Assembly (NCBI GenBank): GCA_036346255.1
Contig: CM070628.1
Span: 10,865,840 to 10,929,839 of the forward strand
Origin: Ampelocalamus luodianensis
Taxonomy: Eukaryota; Streptophyta; Magnoliopsida; Poales; Poaceae
Direction of reading: 5' to 3'
Length of the DNA: 64,000 nt
A program made the translations under genes and the position numbers. Positions within the stretch are counted from its first letter, which is position 1, and each line of letters starts with the position of its first letter. Shown piece by piece: positions 10,531 to 22,602 of this stretch. The notes under the pieces were generated by a model. It worked only from the letters and a program-made list of their open reading frames with translations, made no database searches and had not been told where the DNA came from.

Positions 10531-11669
10531 TAGGGGTGAAAACGGATCGGAAACGGACGGATAACGGTTTTGCCATATTTGTTTTCATATTATTTTTCGG
10601 ATCCGGATATCGAATCACGAATACCCGGATATTGAATACAGATACGGATTGTATCGAATACTTAATACGGGCTAATACGAATCAAAACGAATACGGTCAC
10701 GATATATTTCTGAACATGAAAACCCCTTAAATTGTATGCCGAAATTAACGAAACATATAACTAATTTATTTGATGTAAATATTCATGAATTGTTTTTTAG
10801 CAACCACACATAACATTGGCACTAGTAAGTTACATTAACTAGTTCATCACAAATACAACACTTAGTTTACCATATTTAGCTCATAAGTCATAACTTACAA
10901 AGTCATCATGCATTCACACTTAGTTCATCATATACATAAAATTTAGTTCACACTAACATCGATTAGACTAGATGGTTAATCTATACGCAAATGACTGTAA
11001 CATCCCAAAGTATGTTACCAAAAATAAAATTAATAAAGTTATTATTTTATTGGATTTTCTAAGATGTAAAAGAGTTTTTCTGGTTAAAAAGGAAAAAAAA
11101 CAATAAAATAAAGATAATTATTTATTTTTCTACTTTTAATGTAAAAATAAAATTTATTGAGTTTTCAGATTTTATTGGATTTAAAGTGAAAAGAAAATTT
11201 TAATTAATTTATTGAATTTTCTGGATTTTAAAAAGGTTTTCCTCTTTTTAGAAATTTAAAATAATTTATATACAAAAATAAAACCAACTTTAAGTTAGAA
11301 TTAATTTTATTAAGTTAAAAATAATTCAACGAATTTCTATGATTTTTATAGGATTTTGAACTCTATTTGTTATTTTCTAAAGACTATTTGATTTGTTGCA
11401 TTTTCAAATTCAAAAATCAATTAAAATCCTTTTCTCTTTTGGGCTGAAATCCACTTTTGGGCCGAATCGGATATCCGACTCGCCTTATCCGGATAATCCG
11501 TATTCGTTTCCGTATCCGCCGGATAGCATGCCTACCGTATTCGTTTCCGACAAAAAAATCCGAATTTGTTTCCGATCAGAAAATTATCCGAGAAAAATCC
11601 GATCCGAGACATTCCGAATCCGTTTTTGTCCGGATCGGTCGGAAACTATCCGATCCGTTTTCACCCCTA
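10531..11669. mobile_element. Ac/Ds-like non-autonomous hAT element, 1,139 bp
   Basis: The termini are TAGGGGTGAAAACGGATCGG (10531-10550) and its exact reverse complement (11650-11669). They are flanked by identical 8-bp TSDs GTGTGAGT at 10523-10530 and 11670-11677. The ends closely resemble those of maize Ac/Ds (TAGGGATGAAAACGG). Subterminal regions are packed with CGGATA/TATCCG-type motifs on both sides, expected as transposase-binding sites. There is no transposase reading frame, so it is non-autonomous. The intact ends and perfect TSD suggest insertion that is not very old. Confidence 0.93.
10996..11455 (+). repeat. LTR-like segment inside the Ds-like element
   Basis: It begins TGTAACATCCCAAAG and continues AT-rich in the style of the LTR starts at 50152 (TGTAACATCTC) and 52738 (TGTAACATAG; compare the AATTAATAAA and TTTATTTTATTGGATTTTC-like tracts). 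It ends near GGGCTGAAATCC, matching GGGCTGAAATTC at about 40764 in another copy of that LTR family. Only the first part of the LTR is present and I see no TSD, so it is either a truncated nested insertion or captured DNA. Confidence 0.6.
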
Positions 11670-11789
11670 GTGTGAGTATAACAAAAATAATAGAAACTAA
11701 GCTTTACGGGGCTCTAAACCCACTTCGAGATTTCCTGGTTCGGTGACAAGACATTAACTATATGACGTGGTTAGAACTTGGAATGATAT

Positions 11790-13951
11790 TGTAACACCTC
11801 AATCCCACACGAGGCTGGAATGCTACTAAAGTAACCTTATCCAAATATAAGCTAAAATAATTTACTAAATTTCAGCAGAACCTTCTTTATATTTTTAACT
11901 TCACAGGGGTTTCAACAGATAAAAGGGTTTTATAACTAAATATTGCAACATTCAAAATCATCAATAAGCGAACAGGAACTTGCTAATCAACTAAACAAAT
12001 CCTCAAGCATCCAACTATGTTACTCATCATCATTACAAATAAATCAATACGGAAACATAATCATGAAGAATCATTTATGCAGTTGCTTAATTATTAAGGC
12101 ATGGTCTGAGAATTAAGGTTCTTGGCAGTGTGCGTGAGATCATAATGCTACTCCCTCTCATGCATACTTTTCTTGCTCTGGTTATCTAAAACAACAAAGA
12201 AAGCAAGAGTGAGTCCACAGACTCAGCAAGTACATATAAAAGAACATAATTCAAATCACCACATCAGCATCCATTTTCAGAAGCACGACATTAAATCATT
12301 CCACATGCATATGCAATGCTTAAGGGTTCCTTCTCTTTATTTTATTTTTTTTTGTATTTTACCGGTAATGCAAAGTATGCAACCATCGCTGCATACCCAT
12401 GCCTGTGCTCGCAAGCGCAGGGACCAATTGCCCAACACTCCGTAAGTATTGGGGACCTTAAGCCCACACTCCACAGGTGTGGAGACCTCAAGCCCGTCAC
12501 ATACATGACGGGGACCTCAAAGATGTGCATGCTTGGTCATCACAAGACCATGCCTCAACATGATATCAATATACATATGCACCATTTTTATTCAGCATCA
12601 AAGTACCAAAGGCAATAACAACATTCATGAATAAAACATAGCCATACTTTGAACATTCACCATTCTTATTATGCACACTTGCCAACAGCCATACGACACT
12701 AATATGCATCAAACACGCATTCATGTCCAAGCAATCACAAACAAGGTAACAATAATGCACTTGCCTCAACCGTGCGGGAACGAAGGACGCGAAGAGGGTG
12801 TCGCCTCCGGAACCAGTCCCACACCTAAATTCATTTAAGAGAATGCTAAGACAACAGTAATGGACCAAACAAACTATAAGAGTAAACACGAACTCGTAAT
12901 AGTTCCTTTAGCGCGAACTCAACTCCAATTCCTAAATATTGTTCTGTCCCCTCTGTGGGCAGTCACGTTCTAAAATTCATAACTTTTAGTACAGGAGTCC
13001 AAATGAGGTGTTCTTAGACTTTATTGAAAGGTTATCAAATTCCCCAACTAAACCTAGTTGGTGAGCATCCCTGATTCGGCCATCTAATATCCTTTTTAAG
13101 CTGATTAACAAAACATCAATTTCACGTCAGGTTCTCTGGACAGAACACTAAAACTATCATAACTTTCAGCTCGTTTGTCCAAATGTTGTGTTATTGTGCT
13201 TCCTTGAAAGCTACAAGAATTATCTACAACTTTCGTTATACCGAGATCCTCTAATTCTCCATTTAACTGATCGCGCAAGTCAGATTACTAAAACCTGTCA
13301 AAATACTGACAGATTCGCGGAACAGTCGCACTAATAATTTCATAACGTTTTCTACAGAGGTCCAAAAAATACGATCTAGCACTTCATTGAAAGCTATTGA
13401 CGTCCTCTAAAACTTTCTAGGAGATGCCCGAGACTGAATCCGCACATAACTACATCAAAATGTCCCTCTAACGCGATTTGTCCTGAGGAGACAGAAATAC
13501 CGACATTGATTAACTATCCAAAAACGCATCGGATCAAAAGGGAATTGAGTTTACCTTTGAAGAATCGCAGGGAGATGACGAACCACCCCTAAGAAGAAGA
13601 TCCTCTCCCCCTTCCCCTTCCTCTTCCTCTTCCTCTTCTTCTTCTTCTTCTTCTTCTTGGTCGGCAGCACCCGGAGGAGACGGCGCAAGAAGGCAAAGTG
13701 CTTGATCGCATTCACTGGTATCAGAGCAGTGGTGGTTACTGTAGATGCCGTGCTACAGTACCACCCCTAGGGTTTCCCCCCTCCTTTTATTGGTGGTCGG
13801 CCCCTCTTGGGCCTCCTGGGCCAAAGCCTGAGGCCCAGGTTATCGAATAATTGCAGAAACCCCCTCTAATCCTCTGTTAATTCTATTTTTTTTCTAGTTA
13901 GTTCTTATCTCTAATTCTTTCTTTTCACTTAAATAGACTTGGGGTATTACA
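11790..13951 (-). repeat. 3' LTR of the gypsy-derived element (2,162 bp)
   Basis: Reads TGTAACACCTCAATCC on the plus strand at its left edge and ends ...GGGGTATTACA. Compared with the right LTR (18195-18805 plus 28904-30479, about 2,187 bp) it is nearly identical; over roughly 230 bp around 12600 I count about eight differences. The largest differences are near 13635-13760: 8 versus 20 CTT units and a divergent following segment. Confidence 0.93.
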
Positions 13952-13970
13952 TTCTACCCCCCCCCCCCTT
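13952..13970 (-). other. Polypurine tract
   Basis: On the minus strand this is AAGGGGGGGGGGGGTAGAA immediately before the 3' LTR, the position expected for the plus-strand primer of reverse transcription. The unusually long G-run (12 G) could be partly a slippage product. Confidence 0.75.
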
Positions 13971-14059
13971 AATCAGAATTCGACCCCGAATTCTTCTCAC
14001 TGATCTACTTGAATGAGCACCGAAACTGAACTTAACAAGCGTTAACACATACACGGCGT

Positions 14060-14222
14060 GAACAACTCTGCATAAGGCTCGCGCATGCGAGACCTCTAGC
14101 TTCCAAGTCATTTTCCTCTCGGACATATGGGACCACCGCACCTTGATGCAACCGACGACACGCCCCATTACACGCATCGACCGACCGAACCACTTAACGG
14201 ATAGGACTTTAAGATGCGACAT
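14060..14222 (-). pseudogene. C-terminal tail of Ty3/gypsy polyprotein
   Basis: The minus-strand translation contains HLKVLSVKWFGRSMR...RVVGCIKVRWSHMSERKMTWKLE. This resembles the last 50-60 residues of many grass gypsy polyproteins (WF-x-R-P...KVRWSH...EREATWE), a chromodomain-like tail downstream of integrase. It lies next to the polypurine tract, exactly where the end of pol belongs. The frame continues open to 13947 but the final residues look random. This is the only coding remnant I can recognise in the element. Confidence 0.72.
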
Positions 14223-17200
14223 TACTTGCTGGTTAACAGATCTTATGAAACCTCACACTCCAAATACCTCAAGCCTCCTTTGAACACCAGATCATACAAA
14301 ACGTTATATTCCCGCTCCAAGACTCGAGATAGTTCTAGCAATTTGCCATCTTCTAATATCCCCACATCTTCTAGAACAACCAAATATACTTTAGGCTATC
14401 TATCTCTTCGGGTCCAAACCACAAAAATTGCACGTAAACATATGGAACTCTTGTTCCATCGCTCAGTCGACTTCTTCATCATAACAAGTAGATCCTCCAT
14501 TAAGCAGGGACGCGCAACAAAACTTATTTTAGTCAAGTTTTAATAATTAGATTCAACTGAAAACAGAGGTTTCATAATGTAATTTCAACTTTCCTCCAAA
14601 ACACTCAAATCCAAAATCAGAGATTCTTCACAAAAACCTTCAATCCTTCCAACTCGGCAGTTTGCAATTGAGCACCACATAAGCCAAAAAAGAATCCGCT
14701 CGAATGCCCAAATCAAACACCTTTTTTTTTCCTGAACCGAAAAGAACCACCTTGCCAACAAAGAGGCAACTCAAATTGTACATGTTCTCCGTCATAAAAC
14801 CCAACTCAACCAAGAACCACTAGAGAACTTCTCTACTCGAGAGAACTTTTTTTCTCAGATGTTCTTATAAGAAATAAACCCTTTTCCAAATCATGGGTGT
14901 CCAGAACTATCACACTAACTCTTTCCTCTTAACCGACAATCCCAAAAATGATCCTCAAACCAAAAAAGACAACCATACTTATTTAGAGGGACTCTATTAA
15001 TCCACAAAAGGATTCTCTAGTCCACTTCTATTCCAAAGGAATTTTCTTGACAAAAGGTTACGAACACCTCAATAAAGATTTTTCACCCACAACCCCATCA
15101 TCTCATTCTGTTAAAGATAATCAACTTCAAATTCTCAGTACACGCACTCTTTTACTTTACCCAAAGTATTCTATCAAAGATCAACACACTATTCAAAATT
15201 CGCTCAGGTTCATCTACATCTACACATAATATTTGGTCTCCAAGATCCTAGTATAAAATGCAAAGCCCAAAACCAACCTTCAAGTCTCCTACCATGAATC
15301 TCTGGTGTAATCGACAGAAAATCCTCAAATTCGTTTGCTAAATTTCACACCGCTCAACTATAACCTCGGTCATTAATATCAAGATTCCTCACTAATCAAG
15401 TAATCGCCCCAAAGCGATTTATTTCACCAATCTTAGATGTTCTCCAATCCACACCAATCCAATTCACAAGACAACCACAATATACCCGTCGCAAAACCTT
15501 AACTAATTGACCAGGATTCAAACATACTCAATCACCAACGTTAATAAATGAATATATTCTTTGACCAAGATATCCTTAGAATTAATTTAACTCCCATAAG
15601 GTTACTCATTGAGGCCGGGTCATACTTGACATTAGCTCAATAGTTCCTACTATCCCATTAATTAGTACGACGCTTAGGTTCCTCCACACCGCTACTTTCA
15701 TTAAACTTCACCACCATAACTTTTCTGCACAATCATACTCAGTATCCAACTGTGATACTCTAATAAGTTTATCAAGAGTTCATACTTTCATTAATTCTAA
15801 CATTCCAACATAGACAAAGGTTACTGGATCATAATTTGCCCTAGGTTCCACTAGTTGTATCACTAATCACTTTTATCTCATCGACAAACTTTCCATTTAA
15901 ATAGAATTCTCTCCAGGTGTTGTAAATCGAAACCAATTCACTATATACTGCTCTTCAAATAGCTTGACCCCTGTATTTCAGACTGTGATCATTTACTTGA
16001 CCACCAACCAATCGCCACATTACACTCTAAAAGACCTTGCAACCCAGGTCGGTTAATCTTTTCCCAATAGGAAAGTGCAAACAAATACAAGTTTTAACAC
16101 ACGAGGAAACACTACTCCTCATAGTAAGCACGAGACCAAGAGAAATAGTCAAATAGCATTGATCTCGAAAAACAAAGGACGAGGCCACAAGTCCCACAAG
16201 AAGAGATTTTCCGCCTCCATAAATCATAATAAAATATTGCTATGCAAACCCAAGAAACTCTTAAGCTGAGACAACAGGAAAGTTGCGAATTACAATTTTT
16301 TTTTAGCTCCAACCTCAAATACTTATGGTAAACATTTTCCGTTAACACAACGAAAACAATCCCTTTGATTACAACATTACTTGCCAAACCAAACAAGAGA
16401 TGCCTTTAATACCAAATCACATTCACCACCTCGGAACCAAACGGAACCTTTCCATATGTCACCTTGCTCAACTAATTTTATCTACTACATAAATCATGAA
16501 CCCCCAAAAGATCATGAACCCCCAAAAGATCACGAATACAAAACTCATTTAACCATTATTAAAATAATTAACTTACTTTCTCTCTACAAAAATCATTACC
16601 ACTCCAACGCGTCACAATCTCTTATAGACCTTATTACTAATATCAAGAATAATTCACTCTTAACAAGGTTTGTTATAGACCTTATTACTAACATCAAGAA
16701 TAATCAACTCTTCCTTTATAAAGTCCCCAAAAGTTGACCAAACTGTTACATTTCACTTTATCATCTCATCCTCAAATGAGAGTACACCAAATTCTTACAA
16801 CCTCACTACAACAACCACTTTATTTTTTTAGAGAGAATCTACTACACAATTTAAAAGATTACACCAAAGCCCTTTCATCAAAGACATGCTATTATCCGAC
16901 AATTTCACCATCATACAAACACAGGTCACCTATTAAATCCCATCCTAAACCATTGATGATTATTCAATCATAGACAAAATTGATGGTCATTTCTCTATTT
17001 GCTTTCCCACGAGCAAAAATAAGATCATCAAATAGCCAATTAAACAAAATTACATATTGTCATCTATTAAGACAACGATCAAACACATCCTTATATTTTC
17101 CTTCCTATACAGTTAGATTAATCCATTGAGACCAAATAATCTAACAAGTTTAGCAAACTAAACGACTCTAATGATCAACCTTTTCATCAAAGTTCCATAC

Positions 17201-18180
17201 TTTTTAATAACTCTATTGATTCCAATTAGGTATAGCCATACACTTAATCACAGTTCAACAAGAACTACTACATGGTACCATCAAATTAATCAACTTTCCT
17301 TCCGGGATCTTAGTTAGGATCGATTATACACCACACTACAGACCCAACTTGATAACTCGTATCATATTCACTAATTTCTCTGATTATAACCTCCCACTTA
17401 ACCACGAGACGACATCGCTAAAGGGTTTAATGTTTTCTTTCATAAAAGAACTTTTCAACTTCAACACTCAAGATGCCCAAAAGAGATATATTGAATCAAA
17501 ACTTCCATGTACTACAGGACTTGCAAAAGGAAACTTTCATTATCCAAATCATCAAGTGAAATAAATGGGTCATGCTTTCCAGTAAGAAAGACGGAACTCC
17601 AATACAAAGACCAGTATTGACAACTAACCAAGTTCACCAACCACAAGAATAACTCAACAATTGGAAAAACAATAATTGCTTTATGGGACAAGTTAAGCCA
17701 ATAAAAACATATCAACCTTTCTCAAAGAAACCCATCAACTGAAATGAACTACTAACCCAAAGAAATTCATCGACCACAACTGGACAAGAGTTGCCAAATT
17801 CAAATTCAAGGAAGTGAACAATTTTTCTGAAGATACTCACTATCAACGCCTGTACTAAGATATCTGAGGTAACCACTTCCCTTTTCTCTTACCACGAACA
17901 ATGGTGTAACCTGGTAAAGCCCAGGGTCACAACTATGACCTCAATCCTCTCAACATGGGCTACTCAGACTCATAATAATCATAGAATCATATTATAGGTA
18001 TGTAAGATCATCTCATACAAGAATCATCAATACAACATAACATAAGCGTAAATGCAATGTTTGACCCACCTCATCCTACTGTGCACCAGTGTGTCAGGTT
18101 TTCAGGTAATTAACCATTAGCAAATTTTAACAAACTAAGTTACCTAAGTCGTTAATCTGTTCACCAAGGACCTACAACCC
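14223..18180 (-). other. Non-coding internal region of the gypsy-derived element
   Basis: About 4 kb of AT-rich sequence between the pol tail and the primer-binding site. I looked for gag, RT (YVDD), RNase H and integrase motifs on both strands and found none. The longest frames (for example 16381-16737 plus and 16112-16396 minus) translate to low-information sequence. A short direct repeat (CCCCAAAAGATCA-type, 16500-16535) and a 48-bp-spaced repeat (TTATAGACCTTATTACTAA, 16622 and 16673) are present. Non-coding interiors of this kind are known in grass non-autonomous LTR elements mobilised in trans. Confidence 0.6.
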
Positions 18181-18193
18181 ACTCTGATACCAA
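18181..18193 (-). other. Primer-binding site, tRNA-Met type
   Basis: Reverse complement TTGGTATCAGAGT; the canonical plant initiator-Met PBS is TGGTATCAGAGC. It is separated by one base from the LTR edge at 18195. It sets the orientation of the element as minus. Confidence 0.9.
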
Positions 18194-18194
18194 C

Positions 18195-18805
18195 TGTAAC
18201 ACCCCAGCCCCACACGAGCCTGGAATGCTACTAAGGTAATCTTACCCAAATATAAGCTAAGGTAATTTACTAAATTTCGGCAGAACCTTCTTTATATTTC
18301 TAACTTCACAGGGGTTTCAACAGATAAAAGGGTTTTATAACTAAATATTGCAACATTCAAAATCATCAATAAGCGAACAGGAACTTGCTAATCAACTAAA
18401 CAAATCCTCAAGCATCCAACTATGCTACTCATCATCATTACAAATAAATCTATGCGGAAACATAATCATGAAGAATCCTTTATGCAGTTGCTTAATTATT
18501 AAGGCATAGTCTGAGAATTAAGGTTCTTGGCAGTGTGCGTGAGATCATAATGCTACTCCCTCCCATGCATGCTTTTCTTGCTCTGGGTACCTAAAACAAC
18601 AAAGAAAGCAAGAGTGAGTCCACAGACTCAGCAAGTACATATAAAAGAACATAATTCAAATCACCACATCAACATCCATTTTCAGAAGCACGGCATTAAA
18701 TCATTCCACATGCATATGCAATACTCAAGGGTTCCTTCTCTTTATCTTTTTTTTGTATTTTACCGGTAATGTAAAGTATGCAACCGTCGCTGCATACCCA
18801 TGCCT
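18195..18805 (-). repeat. 5' LTR, first part (left of the CACTA)
   Basis: Collinear with 11790-12397 of the other LTR up to CCATGCCT, where the CACTA element begins. The LTR resumes at 28904. The duplicated target CCT is at 18803-18805 and 28901-28903; the uninterrupted LTR at about 12400 shows the empty site, with a single CCT before GTGCTCGCAAG. Confidence 0.95.
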
Positions 18806-18829
18806 CACTACTACAAAACAGGCAATAGC

Positions 18830-19235
18830 AGACACCTCATCACAGACGGTTCCAAAGGAGCCGTCATGTTGAATCTTATACGGTTCCCTTTGGAACCGTC
18901 GGGAACCGTCTGTGATAAGCGTCCTCATCACGCAGCGGTTCTTATTACCAACCGCTTAGATACTTCACGACGTTCGTAATATGAACCGCTCGTGATGAGG
19001 ACATATCACAAACGGTTCATATTACGAACCGTCGGAAGTATCACAAACGGTTGGTAATAAGAACCGTCGTGATGAGGACGCTTATCACGCATTTGTTTGG
19101 AAATAAAACCGTCAGGAAATATCACGAGCGGTTCAATTTGAGAACTGTCAGTAATATACTAGTATCACTGCACGGCTCTATTAAATAACCGTCGGTGATA
19201 TTATTATCACGCGGTTCCCCTATAGAGCCGTCGTG
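18830..19235. repeat. CACTA left subterminal repeat array
   Basis: Dense direct and inverted copies of a roughly 15-bp unit around ACCGTC(T/G)GTGATA, for example CACAGACGGTTCC and GGAACCGTCTGTGATA, joined as short hairpins. In En/Spm such arrays bind the TNPA-type protein. The array stops near 19235, where GC-rich single-copy-looking DNA begins. Confidence 0.88.
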
Positions 19236-19239
19236 ATAT

Positions 19240-20165
19240 CCAACCTCTTCTCCCCGCGATGTGTCTCTTCACCATCGCGACAACCGTCTCTTCGTCTCGC
19301 ACACCGACGATACATGCGCTCTTCGCCTCACGTGCGATTACTCCTAATTCTTGATATAAGACTGAATAATCACCGAAGATTAAACTCCTCCCATCGCCTT
19401 CGTCTCACGGTTTTGAGTACGCCAATCGCCAAGGTTAGCATGCGAGCGCCAAAGCAAGCACCAAGGCGAGGAGGTCGGTGATCGCCGCTCTTTCTCACGA
19501 TGTCGCGTGCCGACATCGCTGGCCGTGGTGGCCGTGAGCTCTCTCACCCATGGAGGACCTATGCAGCCTACGATTAACGACGTACATCTTTATGTCTACA
19601 ATATAACGCACGTACATACTACTATTTATTCTAACATCTTGAATGTATGTACGATAGTTGCAAGGCCTTGTACAAGGTGACAAGGAACGCGCTGTGGGGA
19701 GGCGCGTGGCGCCGAGCGAGAGGAGGCGATGAAGTGGCGGGACAACGAGCGCTACTCGCCGCCAACCACACGGCCGCCGCCGGCAACCCGGGCTTGTTTC
19801 ATCGTCGCCTCGGCTTGTCTTCGCCCCAAGACATGCAAGGCGGCCTCATGTTCCTTGAACGGCGGCCGGCCGCCACAAGGCGCGGCCTACGTGTTTCGGT
19901 CTCCTCCTCTACACGCCGACGAGACGCGCGGTTGGGAAGCACTACATCAGCAAAGTCGAGGACGAGCCGACCGGGCGGCGCGTGCGAGACGCCAAGACCA
20001 ACCGGGAGTGCAGGCGGTGCGAGGCTCGCCGCGACATGGTCCAGCGGCATGGGGAAGAAGGCCGCCACCGGGTCGGTGTGGGCGCTCGCGAGGATGGCCA
20101 CCGGCACGAGCATTGGTCGCGGTGTGGAAGGGTGGGACGACACGCCGTCTTCTCGCAGTGGACGA
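19240..20165 (-). other. GC-rich region downstream of TNP2
   Basis: A GC-rich stretch (about 19690-20170) with long overlapping open frames on both strands (for example plus 19647-20216). The minus-strand frame continues the TNP2 reading but loses all similarity after about 20170. It may be the decayed TNP2 C-terminus plus 3' UTR, or captured host DNA. The part from 19240 to 19690 contains nothing I can name. Confidence 0.4.
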
Positions 20166-20169
20166 TCGC

Positions 20170-22602
20170 AGATTAGGCATGAGTATACCGGCCGCAAGAC
20201 CGTGAAATGGGCTTGAGCGCACGTATCGATCGGGAGTGATTGATTTCCTTCCGATGGTCCCGATACCATCGGCCTTCCCTCATGATGAGATAGAGGCACA
20301 CCGCTTGCCCACTCGAGCCATGTAGTCGACGCAGAACTCAATGACCTCTTGGTTGCATAACCTTCGATGATGCTGCCCTCCGGCCGAGATCGATTCCGCA
20401 CGTAGGACTTGAGAATTCCCATATACCTCTCGAACGAGTACATATGACGTAGGAACACAGACCGCATATCTTTATCTCTTTCACAAGATGAACAATGAGA
20501 TGGACCATAATATCGAAAAATGACGGAGGGAAATACATCTCAAGTTGACATAGAGTCGTCACCACCTACCAGAGCATCTAGTCCTTCGGGATCGATGACC
20601 TTCGAGCAATTAAGTTGAAGAAATAACACACCTCAAGATTGCCACTGACCTTGTTCTAAGATACCCCTAATTGCAACAGAAGCATTTGTGTCATCAAGAC
20701 ATGACAATCATGAGACTTCATACCAATTAATTTCAAATCTTGCATAGAAACAAGTTTCTTAATGTTAGCGGAGTAACGAGACGGGACTTTGACACCATGC
20801 AAGCTTTGGCACAATTCATTTCTCTCGCCTTGGACATAGTGTAGCAAGTCGGTGGAAGGTATGTTCGCCCTTTATCGGTCTCTTTCGGTGCTAACTCGGT
20901 CCTTATGTTCATATCAACCAAGTCGCGTCGTGCGTTAACACCATCCTTTGTTTTGCCACTAATGTTCAAGAAGAGACCAATCAAGCTTTCACATACATTC
21001 TTCTCCACACGCATGACGTCGATGCAGATGACTAACTTCTAAGTGCTCCCAATAAGGCAAGTCCCAAAAATTGACCGCTTCTTCCGGATGTTCTTTTGAC
21101 GGTTTTTAATTTACATCCCTTCCCAAGCACAACATCGATATCCTTAACCATATCATAGACCTCTTTCCTCTAAAAGCCCTTGGAGTTGAACTGTCCTCCT
21201 TATTTTCGCCGAATTGTTTTTTCATCTTGCGGTATGGGTGACTCACGGAAGGAACCTACGGTGACGCATATACACGCTTACGCGAGTTGTTCACCATACA
21301 TCGTCAGTAGCATCTAAGCAAAGCGGACAGCTTTGGCTCCTTTCGCATCAAGCCCGACAGTTACCAAGGGCGGGAAAATCATTGATAGTGCAGAACAACA
21401 TGACGCCGTAAAGAGAAGTTCTCTCGCTTGTACGCATCCCATACTTGTACCCCTTCGCTCCACAAGTGTCACAAGATCATCCAAGAATGGTGCTAGGTAC
21501 ACATCAATATCGCTCCTGTGTTGCTTCGCCCTTGGATAAGTAGTGATATCAAAATGTACTTCCGCTTCATACACACCAAGGAGGAAGGTTGTACATACAT
21601 AGGTTCACGGGCCATGTGCTATGTCCACGCTCATGTTACCGAAAGGATTCATTCCATCTGTACTCAACCCTAACCTTATGTTCCTGTTCCGCACCGAACT
21701 CTTTGAAGGTCCGATCGAAGTTTCTCCTCGCGCAGAATCGCAGGTGTCTTAGTTTTCCATCTTTCTTACGCCTCCGAAGTGCCAACGCAGCAATCTTGCC
21801 TCCTTTCGGTTCGCAAATAAACGCTCAAACGTGGGATCACAGTGATACCACAACACCTTAGCAGAGGTCCTTGCTTCACCTTAGCAAGATTCTTACGCTT
21901 GTATCGGATGCTTTGCACACGGACATACATGCAAGTCTGCATACTCTTTACGATACAGATACAATCGTTCGGACATGCATGTATTCTTTCTACTTCCATT
22001 CCCAATGGACAAAGAACCTTCTTGGCTTGGTAGGTGGTCTTTGGGCAACACGTTTCCTCCGGAAGAATGTCCGCTAGGAGACCTAACAACGCCGTGAAAC
22101 TCTTGTCTGACCAACCATTGCTCGCCTTCAATTTCAGTAGTTCAAGTACGGTTGACAACCTTGTGTATTTCGGCTTGCAGCCAGGAACAAAGGTTTCGAG
22201 TCCTCCATTAAGCGCCGAATTTACAAAACTCTCTCTCATCAGTAGTTTTCTCGCATCGCGTAGCATCCGATCCAGATTGTCATCGTCGACCTATCGTCAT
22301 CAAAACACACCACATCCGGCATATCGTTGACTTCTCGTCGATGTCATCATTATTAACTTCTGTATAATCTGCTCTTCACCGTGATGGTCCAACATGTATA
22401 CCCTTTTTGAAACCCTTCAATCAAGTGCCCTACGATCCGCGCGGGTTGTTAAAAATCTTCGATTATCGCAATCAATGCATGGACAAGATATAAATTCTAT
22501 CCTTATTCAAGATATCCCGCTCCGCGGCTCTTTTAAAAGCAATCACGCCATTAATGTACTCTCCACTCACACGGTTCGCACTGTACATCCGATTCGGTCC
22601 AT
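20170..22602 (-). pseudogene. TNP2-type CACTA transposase, frameshifted
   Basis: This is the En/Spm transposase (catalytic protein) gene. Reading leftward from ATG 22602: the N-terminal transposase-associated module (MDR...RMYSA, CPCIDC, then a TxHHGE-like motif near 22390) is readable across frame changes. Next comes TNP2 proper: LLKLKASNGWSDKSFTALL, LPEETCCPKTTYQAKK and CPLGMEVERIHACPNDC (22140-21960). Later pieces are DIDVYLAPFLDDLVTL (about 21515-21465), MRVEKNVCESLIG and RTYLPPTCYTMSKA (21014-20850), KSHDCHVLM (about 20705), LCQLEMYFPPSFFDIMVHL (20553-20500) and FERYMGILKSYVRNRSRPEGSIIEGY (about 20440-20360). The order matches Pfam Transposase_21. Several frameshifts and stops make it a pseudogene. 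Confidence 0.9.

Noticed and set aside
13716..13727. TGGTATCAGAGC, a perfect PBS word, inside the left LTR
   Set aside because: Not adjacent to an LTR edge and absent from the sister LTR; the working PBS is the complement at 18181-18193.
19647..20216. 189-codon plus-strand frame as a captured host gene in the CACTA
   Set aside because: The opposite strand carries the TNP2 tail up to about 20170 and the rest is GC-rich; not enough evidence for a gene.
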